This document shows, in pieces, positions 42,732-52,087 of a stretch of 64,000 bases of DNA (positions are counted from its first letter, which is position 1; every line of letters begins with the position of its first letter). Source of the DNA: Janthinobacterium sp. 1_2014MBL_MicDiv (GTDB taxonomy: Bacteria > Pseudomonadota > Gammaproteobacteria > Burkholderiales > Burkholderiaceae_D). The stretch covers positions 4,960,001-5,024,000 of the forward strand of contig NZ_CP011319.1 in assembly GCF_001865675.1 (NCBI RefSeq), written 5' to 3'. A program made the position numbers and the translations under genes. Below the pieces are notes generated by a model. That model was not told where the DNA came from and did no database searches. It saw only the letters and a program-made list of their open reading frames with translations.

Positions 42732-45700
42732 TTAAAACTTGTAGTTGTACTCGGCGGTCAGACGTACGGAACGCGGTGCGGTGTAGCTGATAACGCGGCC
42801 GTAAGTTGGGCTGACGTTCAACGAGCTGTCCACGTTGTACGTTTCGTCCAGGGTCTGCACGGTTTGCTTGTTGAGTACGTTAAATACGTCAACTTTCAAT
42901 GCCAGGCCTTTCAACAGCTGCGGACGGTAGGACAGGTTCATGTCCAAACGCGTATCCCAAGGCAGGGTGCCGCGGGAACCGCGTGGTGCTGCAGCGCCAT
43001 CGCAATAGAAGTACACCGAGCCGTAGTCAACTTCGCCAGGAACGTTAGGGTTCCAGCCGAAGCAGTTCTTCGGACGACCCGAAGCCAGCAAGGCATTCGC
43101 GCCGACAGTCCACTCAGGGTTCAGTTCATAGAAACCGAAGGCCTTGATTTGGTGCTCGCGGTTATTTGGCAGCAAGCCGTTGGCGCCAACCATCAACTCT
43201 GGATTATCCCAGGTCGACGTTGCAGCAACGTCGGTTTGGGCATTGTCCGAACGGGTTTGACCTTCGGTATTACCTTTGCTACGCGACCACGTGTAGTTCA
43301 CACGGCCATACCAGCCATCACGCATCGGATGCTCGGCAAACAGATCGATTGCCGTGTACGTACGTTTCGCATCGTCAAAGCCCAGTTGAGCCTTGGTCAG
43401 GTGAACTTTCGTGTAGTTGCTGCGGGTGCCAGCATAGTCGACCAGGAAGGTGTTGTCTTTGCCTGGGTTGAACGATGCGCACGAGAAGCCGGAGAAGTTC
43501 GACGTATCGATCTTGTTGTCGACAGCGTAAGCGTCGATCAGACGGGTATCGCAGTAGTCATCGATGGTGGCTTTCAATTTACGATAAGTGACTTTCGCGC
43601 CAAAGTTCAGGCTAGGCGAAAACGCTTTTTCGAAACCGACAGTCAACTCATCCTGGTAGGTTGCCTTGATATCCTGGGCAACAACGGTTTTTGGATCCTT
43701 GTATTGACCCAGTTCGTTGTTGACCGAGTATACCGGCGCCAGCGATTGCAGGCCCGTAGGCTGACCGTACGCGTCGGTACCCGTGTAGGTGTAGCCTTCA
43801 CGCGTCAGCGTCGAACGGCTGCCGCCGCGAACCGCGAGGTGGGTCGGGATTTGCAGCGCGTAACGACCGGCGCTACCGAACACTTTCAACGATGCATCAC
43901 CGTTGACGTCCCATGCCGCGGCAAAGCGTGGCGAGACCATGTTCTTCACTTCCAGGAAGGTGTCGCCGTCGCCGTTGACGTTTTTGAAGCCTTCGTTACG
44001 AATGCCCAAGGTCAGCAACAGGTCCTTCGTGGTTTGCCAGCGGTCTTCCAGGTATTGTGCGCTTTGCTCGGAACGGGCATCGGTCACGCTGGAGAACAGG
44101 CGTTTGCTGACCCAGTAACCCTGGGAAGCCAGCAGGCCAGGATTGTTCGAGGTCTTCACGGTGCTGCCACCCAGCTGCAGCGGCACGGTACCGTCGCCGA
44201 CGCCGTTTTTACGGGTTTGGCCGTATACCCAGATACCGCCGCCGCCATAGATTTCACCGACGTTGGTCGAGGTCAGCTTGTTGTCATCCAGACCGCCGCG
44301 GATGGTGTGGTTGCCAATCTTGTATTCCAGATCCAGACGGGAAGACTTGATCTTGCTGGCCGAGTTGTTGGCAGCAACGGCGCCGTTCAGGGTTTGCGGG
44401 CTGCTGTAGTTCAGGCCAGGCGCGCGCACGTTGCTCGCTGCGCTGATCTGGAACAGGTCCGCTGGTGCGGTGCCGATCGGATCATAAACAGCCGAGTTTG
44501 GCGTTTTGCTTTGACCATACAGGGCATTGACCGTCAGGTTGTCGGTCAGGTTACCCGTGTAGCGAAGAATTTGCGTTTCTGCACCAACCGATGGCGAGAA
44601 GTCTTCGCTGTTCTTGTAGTGCTGCGATGCGGTCTTCGCAAGACGACGGCTGTTCGTATAGTCGTAGCCATACAATTGACGGTCGGTCTTCGCTTCATCG
44701 CCCATGAACGTCATTTCCAGGCGGTGATTGTCCGTGATATTCCAGTCAAACTTGGCCAGATAGCGGTCGATCGTGTGCTGGTTCGATTGCCAGCCGGTGG
44801 TGGCATTCGATGCCGAGGTACGGGTACCCAGTGCGGCGTCGGTATCGAGATTGCGCGATTCAAACGCGGCAAACATGAACAGTTTGTCCTTGATGATCGG
44901 GCCGCCTACGTAGGCGCCATACGTCTTTTCCGAGCGCGAGCTATCGCTGCGACGCAGGTACAAGGTATTGTCGGTCGCCGCGTTCGACGCTGCGCCCGTG
45001 TTCGGGTAGTAGTAGTCTTTTGGCGTCGAGCGCAGGCCGTTAGGTTCGATGGCTACCTGGGCACCGAATTCCCAGGTGTTGGTGCCGCTCTTCGTCGTGA
45101 CGTTGACCACGCCGCCAACCGAACGGCCAAACTCGGCGCCGAAGCCACCGGTCAGGATCTGTGCCTGGGCGATCGCGCCAAATGGCAGTTCCGAAGCACC
45201 CAACTGTGTCAGTGGGTTGGTAACAGGGAAACCGTTGATGTAGTACGCATTTTCCGAAGCGCCGCCGCCGCCGAACGATGCGCCGGCAGAGTAACGGGAG
45301 TCGGCACGCGTCGTGTTAGGCGCCAGCTGAATGATCGCGGCAACGTTTTGGGCGATAGGCAGTTTCGCCAGTTCTTTGGCGGTAAACGTCGCGCCATTGT
45401 TCGAGCTCGACACGTCGATACGGCTACGACGGCCGGTAACCTGCACTGCCTGTACCGCGCTGCTGGCGAACGATGCATCAACGCCCTGGCCCACGATCAC
45501 ATCGGTTTCGACGGTGTTGACAGTCTTGCCGTCACGTACCAAGTCAATCTTGTAGTGGCCAGGAGCCATGCCCGATGCAAAATAGCGGCCCGCGCTATCG
45601 ACCGCAACGGTACGTTTGGTGCCCGTACCAATATTATGCAAGACAACGGAAGCGCCAGCAGCTGCGCCGTCAACCGTACCGTAGATATTACCGGCAGCGT

Positions 45701-45797
45701 TAGATTGCGCCATTGCGGCAGGAACGACAGCTGCAGTCATCGCGGTCGCACTAAATGCAATCGCCAATGCACGCACTAAGACAGTTTTTCTAAACAT
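42732..45797 (-). CDS. Oar-type TonB-dependent receptor with carboxypeptidase-regulatory-like domain
   Basis: A 1021-residue outer-membrane protein. Signal peptide to PAAMAQ (about 31), then a carboxypeptidase-regulatory-like beta domain (about 37-110: GNIYGTVDGAAAGASVVLHN, then AGRYFASGMAPGHYKIDLV), a plug (AKLPIAQNVAAIIQLAPNT, NAYYINGFPVTNPLTQLG, QILTGGFGAEFGRSVGGVVN) and a long barrel ending RLTAEYNYKF. This layout is that of the Oar/OmpA-like transporters, distinct from the four receptors at 14-27 kb. AGGAA lies upstream of the ATG. The gene stands alone with 570 bases before it. Substrate unknown. Confidence 0.92.
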   Translation of the reverse strand: MFRKTVLVRALAIAFSATAMTAAVVPAAMAQSNAAGNIYGTVDGAAAGASVVLHNIGTGTKRTVAVDSAGRYFASGMAPGHYKIDLVRDGKTVNTVETDVIVGQGVDASFASSAVQAVQVTGRRSRIDVSSSNNGATFTAKELAKLPIAQNVAAIIQLAPNTTRADSRYSAGASFGGGGASENAYYINGFPVTNPLTQLGASELPFGAIAQAQILTGGFGAEFGRSVGGVVNVTTKSGTNTWEFGAQVAIEPNGLRSTPKDYYYPNTGAASNAATDNTLYLRRSDSSRSEKTYGAYVGGPIIKDKLFMFAAFESRNLDTDAALGTRTSASNATTGWQSNQHTIDRYLAKFDWNITDNHRLEMTFMGDEAKTDRQLYGYDYTNSRRLAKTASQHYKNSEDFSPSVGAETQILRYTGNLTDNLTVNALYGQSKTPNSAVYDPIGTAPADLFQISAASNVRAPGLNYSSPQTLNGAVAANNSASKIKSSRLDLEYKIGNHTIRGGLDDNKLTSTNVGEIYGGGGIWVYGQTRKNGVGDGTVPLQLGGSTVKTSNNPGLLASQGYWVSKRLFSSVTDARSEQSAQYLEDRWQTTKDLLLTLGIRNEGFKNVNGDGDTFLEVKNMVSPRFAAAWDVNGDASLKVFGSAGRYALQIPTHLAVRGGSRSTLTREGYTYTGTDAYGQPTGLQSLAPVYSVNNELGQYKDPKTVVAQDIKATYQDELTVGFEKAFSPSLNFGAKVTYRKLKATIDDYCDTRLIDAYAVDNKIDTSNFSGFSCASFNPGKDNTFLVDYAGTRSNYTKVHLTKAQLGFDDAKRTYTAIDLFAEHPMRDGWYGRVNYTWSRSKGNTEGQTRSDNAQTDVAATSTWDNPELMVGANGLLPNNREHQIKAFGFYELNPEWTVGANALLASGRPKNCFGWNPNVPGEVDYGSVYFYCDGAAAPRGSRGTLPWDTRLDMNLSYRPQLLKGLALKVDVFNVLNKQTVQTLDETYNVDSSLNVSPTYGRVISYTAPRSVRLTAEYNYKF

Positions 45798-46226
45798 GTG
45801 ATTTCCTAATTATAGTTAAGCTTTTCTCGTGGATCAGCTTGGATAGAATGCATACAACAAATCACGGTCAATATTATTTTAAGTCCCGATTTTCCCCACT
45901 CCCGTCATTTTATGACAGGTCATATAGTCCGATAGCCGGTCCCCTAGCTAGCTGACTAGACAACATATGGAAACATATGCAAAGCTTAACTGTCAACAAA
46001 GAGAACGGAATGGTGCGCAGAAACAACAAACCTGCACAAAAAAGGTCAGGAAAAATAAACGCGTCCAAAAATGGTGCGGCAATGCACAATTTTGATGCGT
46101 GGAAAAGGCATAAAAACGCATATGCAAATGCGCTTTTTTGAGCTTGGCTAGCTCTTGTATAGTGAGGAAAAGCGGGGGCTGCGGCGGAGGGGCGGTGTTA
46201 TGTGCAAGTGCGCAAATAGTGGCCGT
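45798..46226. other. Long AT-rich upstream region of the Oar-type receptor
   Basis: No gene is seen. Symmetries visible: AGTTAAGCTT (45814-45823) and AAGCTTAACT (45982-45991), a ten-base inverted pair 158 bases apart; two CATATG sites four bases apart (45964-45979); and CGCAT/ATGCG followed by TTTTTT near 46132-46140. No clear sigma-70 hexamer pair was found, so the promoter is not assigned. Confidence 0.45.
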
Positions 46227-46281
46227 CTACCCGTCATGCAGCACCCGACGCCTGGCGGATCGGGTGAACACTGACGGGTAG
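46227..46281. repeat. Long cruciform-forming palindrome
   Basis: CTACCCGTCA (46227-46236) pairs with TGACGGGTAG (46272-46281). Inside, CACCCGA (46242-46248) pairs with TCGGGTG (46260-46266) across symmetric five-base internal loops, with an eleven-base apical loop containing CGCC/GGCG. There is no T tract, so it is not a standard terminator. It may be a REP-like unit; the copy number is unknown. Confidence 0.6.
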
Positions 46282-46368
46282 CGGACGCAATGCGCCGACG
46301 GCGATCATATGGCCAAATATTTCTTTTTGGGAATATGATTCAAAATTGACATATTATCATTGCGATAA

Positions 46369-47157
46369 TTATTTCTTTTTATACGCAATACTTTTCATAT
46401 CTTTCAGGTGACGCAGGTTTCTCGATTCCTGGTCATTATCATTTTCCAGCTTTAACAGCTGGGCTTTATGTTGTTCATTGCTGTTAGAAACAAATTCTTC
46501 CGTATCCTTTTTCCAGCGAATATTATCGGCGATGATTACATCCGCCACCGTCTGGCCATCACTTGCTATTCCTTGATAGGTTTTCGAAATCAGCGCGTCG
46601 GCCCTGACGAATTCCTCGTTATTCATCAGTTTGATGATATCGGGCGGAATCGTATTCGTTACCGGCATCGCCGCATTCAAATTCTTCACGAAACGTCCGT
46701 AGCAATCCACCCAGGCATTGACGGCGGCATTAACCGAATTAATTTCCTCATTTTTAGTCGATACCTTGGGAATTACAGGCTGGGTGCAATTAAATTTGCC
46801 ATAGGCGGCAGCGGCGCCATCGAAGTTGGTCGTGTAATAAGCGATATCGGCCTTGCGGGCGCTGCGCTGCTGCACCAGTTCAAGCGATGCCGCCGCTTCC
46901 GGGTTGCCGCTGGCAGCGGCCTGCTTGAGCCAGTGCCTCGCCTGTGCAGCGTCCTCTGTCGTCCCTTCGCCAAAGCCATACATTTCACCGAGCTGCAATT
47001 GCGCGGCACTGTTGCCCTGATTGGCCAATTTCGTGAACTTCTGGAACGCCGTTGAAAAATCCTTCGCTTCCCATGCCTTCTGAGCATCAGCAAGCTCATC
47101 TGCATATGCAGCCCCGAATGCCATCATTAAGCAAAAGCTGAGTGTTATTTTTTTCAT
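46369..47157 (-). CDS. Secreted Sel1-repeat-containing protein of unknown function
   Basis: A 262-residue protein with a signal peptide (MKKITLSFCLMMAFGAAYA-DE). Residues about 20-95 hold a TPR-like unit and a Sel1 repeat (AQLQLGEMYGFGEGTTEDAAQARHWLKQAAASGNPEAAASL). The C-terminal 170 residues are unrecognised, with two cysteines (FNCTQP, WVDCYG) and a Lys-rich end. Sel1 repeats mediate protein contacts. ATG at 47155-47157 is preferred over a GTG four codons earlier because it begins a normal signal peptide. It stands alone; AT content is higher than in its neighbours. Confidence 0.75.
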   Translation of the reverse strand: MKKITLSFCLMMAFGAAYADELADAQKAWEAKDFSTAFQKFTKLANQGNSAAQLQLGEMYGFGEGTTEDAAQARHWLKQAAASGNPEAAASLELVQQRSARKADIAYYTTNFDGAAAAYGKFNCTQPVIPKVSTKNEEINSVNAAVNAWVDCYGRFVKNLNAAMPVTNTIPPDIIKLMNNEEFVRADALISKTYQGIASDGQTVADVIIADNIRWKKDTEEFVSNSNEQHKAQLLKLENDNDQESRNLRHLKDMKSIAYKKK

Positions 47158-47797
47158 CTTGACGTCCACTAGGAAGTTGATCGGGATAAAAGATTTTTAG
47201 CTGGCGAGCCGGCCTCCCCACGAAGCCAGTAGCAGTTTCCAGAAGGAAAAATCAAGCCAGACACGAGCATTAATCCTAGCTCAGAAATATGCGCTCCGCA
47301 ATTAGTAAGTTTGATAAAAGGATCACATTTTGCGACACTGTTAAATAAAAAAGACAACATTATCGATACGACAGGTTCGACAGCCGGATCTCCGTGCGCC
47401 AGCGGCACTATCGGCAGGCGCAGCAAAAAAACGCCACACTTCACCTCGTTTTGTTAACTATTTATATTGTTTTCACACAAGCCCACTGTCCATGGCAGCC
47501 CAACGATGACAGCAGCACCATGCATGACGCCCGACCGGATGGCCGCGAACCGCCTGCCATCGCCGAGACACTCTGCAAATGGCGGCGCTAAGGGTAAAAT
47601 AGCGTCTGGACCGCGCGTTCCCCTCCCTGGCAAAATCTTGCCGTACCGATGCAATGTGAAACCGAGAAGAAAAATCTGTGCGTCAGCACGGCTGCGTATC
47701 CGCCGGCGACGGCTTGCAAGGGGCGACAGGCTTTGTCAGGCAGTCCGCGCGTGCTTTATTCATGGGGCCTAAATAGCCCCCCACCTAGGAATCGACT
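47158..47797. other. 640-base intergenic region, no convincing gene
   Basis: The left half is AT-rich and carries a minus-strand open frame (to 47444) whose last 60 codons look weakly protein-like but have no family, ribosome site or bias. Near the right end GGGGC/GCCCC (about 47764-47781) can form a hairpin just before the ribosome binding site of the next gene. No tRNA or repeat was seen. Confidence 0.4.
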
Positions 47798-49426
47798 ATG
47801 TTACGACTCAACGAAGTAAAACTCCCCCTCGAACACGACGAAGCGGCCCTGCCCGCCGCCATCCTGGCCCGCCTTGGCATCGATGCCGGCGACCTGCTGG
47901 GCTTTACCGTCTTCAAACGCAGCTATGACGCGCGCAAGCGCAGCGCCGTGGTGCTGATTTACTCGCTGCATGTCGAGCTCAGGAACGAGGCGGCCGTGCT
48001 GGCGCGCCTGCAGCACGATGCGCACCTGATGCCGGCGCCCGACACCGACTACAAATTCGTCGCCGGCGGCGAACAGCTGGCCGGCCACAGCAATCAGCCG
48101 CGCCCCATCGTCATCGGCACGGGCCCCTGCGGCCTGTTCGTGGCGCTGATCCTGGCGCAGATGGGCTTGCGGCCCATCATCCTCGAGCGCGGCAAGCAGG
48201 TGCGCGAACGCACGGTCGACACCTTCGGCTTCTGGCGCAAGCGCGAACTGAATCCGGAATCGAACGTGCAATTCGGCGAAGGCGGTGCCGGCACCTTTTC
48301 GGACGGCAAGCTGTACAGCCAGATCAAGGATCCCAAGCACTACGGCCGCAAGGTCCTGACGGAATTCGTCAAGGCCGGCGCCCCCGAAGAAATCATGTAT
48401 GTGAGCAAGCCGCATATCGGCACCTTCCGCCTGGTCAAGATGGTGGAAGAAATGCGCGCGAATATCGAGCAGCTGGGCGGCGAATACCGCTTCAGCAGCA
48501 AAGTGGTCGATATCGACATCGTGCCAGGCAGCGATGGCGGCCAGGTGCGCGGCGTAGTGCTGGACAATGGCGAAACCATCGCCAGCAACCACGTGGTGCT
48601 GGCCATCGGCCATAGCGCGCGCGATACCTTCGAGATGCTGCACCGCCGCGGCGTGTACATCGAGGCGAAGCCATTCTCGATCGGTTTCCGCGTCGAACAC
48701 CCGCAGTCGCTGATCGACAGCTGCCGCTTCGGCCCCAGCGCCGGCCACCCGATTCTGGGCGCGGCCGACTACAAGCTCGTGCATCACGCCAGCAATGGCC
48801 GTTCCGTCTACAGCTTCTGCATGTGCCCGGGCGGCACCGTGGTGGCAGCCGCCTCGGAGCCGGGCCGCCTGGTGACGAACGGCATGAGCCAGTACTCGCG
48901 CAATGAACGCAACGCCAACAGCGCCATCGTCGTCGGCATCACGCCGGCCGACTATCCGGGCGACCCGCTGGCCGGCATCGCCCTGCAGCGCGAGCTGGAA
49001 GAACGGGCGTTTGCCCTGGGCGGCGGCAATTACGATGCGCCTGGCCAGCTGGTGGGCGACTTCGTCGCCGGACGCGCCTCGACGGAATTCGGCAGCGTGG
49101 TGCCGTCGTACAAGCCGGCCGTGCACCTGACGGACCTGGCGCCGTCCCTGCCCGAGTATGCGATCACGGCCCTGCGCGAAGCGTTTCCTGCGTTCAACAA
49201 GCAGATCAAGGGCTATTACAAGGCCGACGCCGTGCTGACGGGCGTGGAAACGCGCACCTCGTCGCCGATCCGCATCAAGCGCCGCGACGACGACCTGCAA
49301 AGCCTGAATACGCGCGGCCTGTTCCCCGCCGGCGAAGGTGCCGGCTATGCGGGCGGCATCCTGTCGGCCGCCGTCGATGGCATCAAGGTGGCCGAAGCCG
49401 TAGCCTTGTCGATCGCCGCCGCTTAA
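47798..49426 (+). CDS. FAD-dependent dehydrogenase (COG2509 type)
   Basis: A 542-residue flavoprotein. After an N-terminal domain of about 95 residues comes the FAD-binding motif PIVIGTGPCGLFVALILAQMG (GxGPxG, about 105) and its acidic end ILERGKQVRERTVD. Further motifs are NVQFGEGGAGTFSDGKLYSQ, VVLAIGHSARDTFEMLHRRG and, at the C-terminus, GLFPAGEGAGYAGGILSAAV. This pattern is that of the uncharacterised FAD-dependent dehydrogenases related to Rieske-less geranylgeranyl-reductase-like oxidoreductases. Substrate unknown. AGGA lies 7 bases before the ATG. Confidence 0.85.
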   Translation: MLRLNEVKLPLEHDEAALPAAILARLGIDAGDLLGFTVFKRSYDARKRSAVVLIYSLHVELRNEAAVLARLQHDAHLMPAPDTDYKFVAGGEQLAGHSNQPRPIVIGTGPCGLFVALILAQMGLRPIILERGKQVRERTVDTFGFWRKRELNPESNVQFGEGGAGTFSDGKLYSQIKDPKHYGRKVLTEFVKAGAPEEIMYVSKPHIGTFRLVKMVEEMRANIEQLGGEYRFSSKVVDIDIVPGSDGGQVRGVVLDNGETIASNHVVLAIGHSARDTFEMLHRRGVYIEAKPFSIGFRVEHPQSLIDSCRFGPSAGHPILGAADYKLVHHASNGRSVYSFCMCPGGTVVAAASEPGRLVTNGMSQYSRNERNANSAIVVGITPADYPGDPLAGIALQRELEERAFALGGGNYDAPGQLVGDFVAGRASTEFGSVVPSYKPAVHLTDLAPSLPEYAITALREAFPAFNKQIKGYYKADAVLTGVETRTSSPIRIKRRDDDLQSLNTRGLFPAGEGAGYAGGILSAAVDGIKVAEAVALSIAAA

Positions 49427-49440
49427 AGCGCTGGCAAGAG

Positions 49441-49471
49441 CAGATCAGGCGGCCAGCGGCAGCCTGATCTG
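49441..49471. other. Inverted repeat over the convergent ends of the dehydrogenase and kinase genes
   Basis: CAGATCAGGC (49441-49450) and GCCTGATCTG (49462-49471) form a perfect ten-base stem with an eleven-base loop. It covers the last codons of the kinase gene and lies 14 bases past the dehydrogenase stop. It may act as a terminator lacking a T tract. Confidence 0.45.
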
Positions 49472-50818
49472 TATATGGCAGCCCGGCGTGCTGTCGATGG
49501 CGCACACCTGGCCGCCCAGTTGCTGCACGATCGTGTAGACGATGTGCATGCCCAGGCCGGAGCCACCCTGGCCCCGCTTGGTGGTGAAAAACGGTTCGAA
49601 CATGTGCTCGCGCACGGCGGGCGCCAGGCCGATGCCGTCGTCGGAAAACTCCAGCAGCAGCCATGGCAAGGCGGCAACCTCCTCGTCCACCTCGATGCGC
49701 GCGCGTATCGTGATCTGCCCCGGCCCGCCTTGCGGGTAGCCGTGGCGGGCGCTGTTCATCAGCAGGTTCGAGAGGATTTGCGACAGCTTGCCGGCCGCCA
49801 GGCGCACCTGGCAGTCGGGCGCGATGTCGAGCTCCACGCGCAGGGCCGCCTTGCGCAGTTCCGGGCTGTGCGCCGACACCAGGCCGTGCACATAGTCATG
49901 CAGGGCCAGGTCGGCCACGTATTCGCTGACCTGGTCCACGGCCAGCTGCTTGAAATTACCGATCAGGTCGGCCGCGCGCGCCAGGTTGCGCTCGATCAAG
50001 GCGGCCGCGCCCTTCAGCGCTTCGGCGATGTCGATCAGCTCGGCACGGCTGACCTTGGCGCCACCGAGCAGCTGCACCAGCTGGTCGGCATAGCTGCCCA
50101 TGCTCGACGCCGCCGTCAGCGCCACGCCGACGGGCGTGTTGACTTCATGCGAAACGCCCGCCACCAGCGAACCGAGCGCCGCCATCTGTTCCTGCTCGAT
50201 CAGGTTGGCCTGCGCCGTCAGCAGCGATTCCGTGCGCTGGCGTACGATTTCTTCCAGCTGCTGCGTGCGCTCCTGGTGCTGCAGCTCGGCCGCGCTGCGG
50301 GCCGAGAAGATCGACAGCAGCAGCAGGGCCAGCAAACGCTTGTTTTCATCGATGGGACGCGTGTCGATGGCCGACAGGATGCCCAGGGTCTTGCCCTCGG
50401 TATCGATGAGCGGCATGCCGACATAGCTTTCCGCATGCATGTCGACCAGCAGGCTATCGAATGGAAAGCGACGCTGGATGTCGCTGCCGTGAAAACACAT
50501 GCTCTGGCAGGTGACGTCCTGGCAAGGCGTGTGCTGCAGGCTGTATTCGATGTTCGGCTGGTAGTCGTTGCCGCCCCACAGGGCCAGGGTGCGGATGCCT
50601 TCGCTGCCATCCGCCATGCGGATCAGGCGGCCGGCGATCACGTACTGCACGTCGAGCGCCTCGGCCAGGTCCTTGACGAGGATGCGCAGGAAGTCGTCGC
50701 CCCGGGCGCGCGCCGTCGAGGCGGTGATCGAGCGCAGGGCCGCCTCCGCCAGGGTGCGCCGCTGCTCGGGATCGAACAGGGGTTCTTGCGAATTCACATC
50801 AAACAGCGGAATACTCAT
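49445..50818 (-). CDS. GAF-domain sensor histidine kinase (orphan)
   Basis: A 457-residue soluble kinase. Residues about 25-180 form a GAF sensor domain with a cysteine-containing segment (Cys99, Cys104, Cys108 in TPCQDVTCQSMCFHG) before the typical FPFDSLLVDMHAESYVGMPL. A short coiled coil (180-215) leads to the H box GVSHEVNTPVGVAL (His224) and the ATPase domain with N box LSNLLMNSARHG, G1 DDGIGLAP, F box FFTTK and G2 GGSGLGMHI. There are no transmembrane helices. No response regulator gene is next to it. The signal could be redox or a small ligand (inference). Confidence 0.87.
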   Translation of the reverse strand: MSIPLFDVNSQEPLFDPEQRRTLAEAALRSITASTARARGDDFLRILVKDLAEALDVQYVIAGRLIRMADGSEGIRTLALWGGNDYQPNIEYSLQHTPCQDVTCQSMCFHGSDIQRRFPFDSLLVDMHAESYVGMPLIDTEGKTLGILSAIDTRPIDENKRLLALLLLSIFSARSAAELQHQERTQQLEEIVRQRTESLLTAQANLIEQEQMAALGSLVAGVSHEVNTPVGVALTAASSMGSYADQLVQLLGGAKVSRAELIDIAEALKGAAALIERNLARAADLIGNFKQLAVDQVSEYVADLALHDYVHGLVSAHSPELRKAALRVELDIAPDCQVRLAAGKLSQILSNLLMNSARHGYPQGGPGQITIRARIEVDEEVAALPWLLLEFSDDGIGLAPAVREHMFEPFFTTKRGQGGSGLGMHIVYTIVQQLGGQVCAIDSTPGCHIQIRLPLAA

Positions 50819-50953
50819 GAATGCTCCTGCGCAGCACGGAAAGCGCAGGCAAACCTGCCGGCGCGGCGACTCTCAGCCATTGGCCCGGGCGAGCGGACCT
50901 GCCGCGATTGTACCCCCGGATATTGTCCAATAATACAGATTTGCAGGAATTTT

Positions 50954-51919
50954 TTATAGCCAGCCGGATCGCTTGAACAAGTAATACATATAACCGCAGA
51001 CACAGCTCATCACTCCCACGGCCGCAGGATAGCCGTAATGCCAGTCCAGTTCCGGCATGAACTTGAAGTTCATGCCCCAGATGCCGGCAAACGCGGTAAA
51101 CACGGCGAAAATAGCCGCCCAGGCCGCCAACTGCTTGTTCACTTCGCTCTCGTCAATGGCCACCATCGACAGATTCACCTGGATCGCCGTGCTGATCGTA
51201 TCGCGGATGGTGTCGAGCGTGCCATTGATGCGCGCCAGGTGATCGTGCACGTCGCGGAAATATTCCTGCGTATCGTGGCACAGCGGCGGCACGCGCCCGC
51301 CATGCAGCTTGCCCACCGCTTCCATCAGGGGCGCCACCACGTGGCGCAAGACCATCACCTTGCGCTTCAACTGGTACAGCCGTTCGATATTGTCGCGCTC
51401 GGTGCCGCGGTCGAAGATGCGGTCCTCGATCAGTTCCAGCTCCGACTCGAGCGCGTCGAGCACGGGAAAGTAGCGGTCGACGACGGCATCCATCAGCGCA
51501 TACAGGACGAAAGCGGAGCCCTGGCGCAGCAGATGCGGTTCGCGCTCGGCGCGCGCGCGCACGCCGAGGAAGCCTTGCGAGCTGTTGCTGCGCGACGAGA
51601 GCACGTAATTGGCGCCAACGAAAATGTCGACTTCGCCCAGCACCAGCTCGTCGCCCACCATTTCCACGGTTTTCACGACGGCAAACAGGGAGTCGCCATA
51701 TTCCTCGATCTTCGGGCGCTGGTGGCCGCGCTGCGCGTCTTCCACCGCCAGTTCGTGCAGGCAAAACTCGTGCTGCATCTGCTTCAGCTCGTCGGGCGTG
51801 GCGTCGAGCAGGGCGACCCAGACGAAGCAATCGGGGCGCTCCACGTAATCGCTGATATCGTCGATCGGCAAGTCGGCCAGTTTTTTGCCATCCTGGTAGG
51901 CCACGCAGTTAATCAGCAT
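50954..51919 (-). CDS. corA: Magnesium/cobalt transporter CorA
   Basis: CorA is a pentameric inner-membrane channel for Mg2+. The 321-residue protein has the large N-terminal cytoplasmic domain, the long stalk helix and two C-terminal transmembrane helices. The signature GMN (about 282-284, in GIWGMNFKFMPEL) lies at the end of the first helix, and the protein ends in the usual basic tail (FKRSGWL). The ATG at 51917-51919 has GGAA close upstream and is preferred over a TTG four codons earlier. Family members with this MPEL loop include CorA and the Zn exporter ZntB; the MPEL loop fits CorA. Confidence 0.9.
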   Translation of the reverse strand: MLINCVAYQDGKKLADLPIDDISDYVERPDCFVWVALLDATPDELKQMQHEFCLHELAVEDAQRGHQRPKIEEYGDSLFAVVKTVEMVGDELVLGEVDIFVGANYVLSSRSNSSQGFLGVRARAEREPHLLRQGSAFVLYALMDAVVDRYFPVLDALESELELIEDRIFDRGTERDNIERLYQLKRKVMVLRHVVAPLMEAVGKLHGGRVPPLCHDTQEYFRDVHDHLARINGTLDTIRDTISTAIQVNLSMVAIDESEVNKQLAAWAAIFAVFTAFAGIWGMNFKFMPELDWHYGYPAAVGVMSCVCGYMYYLFKRSGWL

Positions 51920-52033
51920 ACAGTTCCACAATGAAAGTTAAGACCGGACGAAACCATCCGGCAGGCGCCAGCTTACCCTATCGTCCGCTTTGATTGTGCA
52001 TTGTGGCGCGCAACAGACGCCGGGGAAGGAAGG

Positions 52034-52078
52034 CGGACGGAGCGGGCTCCCCTTGCGGGCGCCCCGTGGCTCCGTCCG
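52034..52078 (-). terminator. Strong hairpin after ntrC (no T tract)
   Basis: CGGACGGAGC (52034-52043) and GCTCCGTCCG (52069-52078) form a perfect ten-base stem enclosing GC-rich sequence, ten bases after the ntrC stop. The downstream side is CT-rich and not a T run, so termination is likely but not certain. Confidence 0.55.
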
Positions 52079-52087
52079 GCAGGTGGC

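Noticed and set aside
42864..45779. A 971-codon plus-strand open frame
   Set aside because: Antisense shadow of the Oar-type receptor.
47169..47444. A 91-codon minus-strand frame before the Sel1 gene
   Set aside because: No ribosome site, no recognisable domain, and low-complexity start; only weakly protein-like in its second half.
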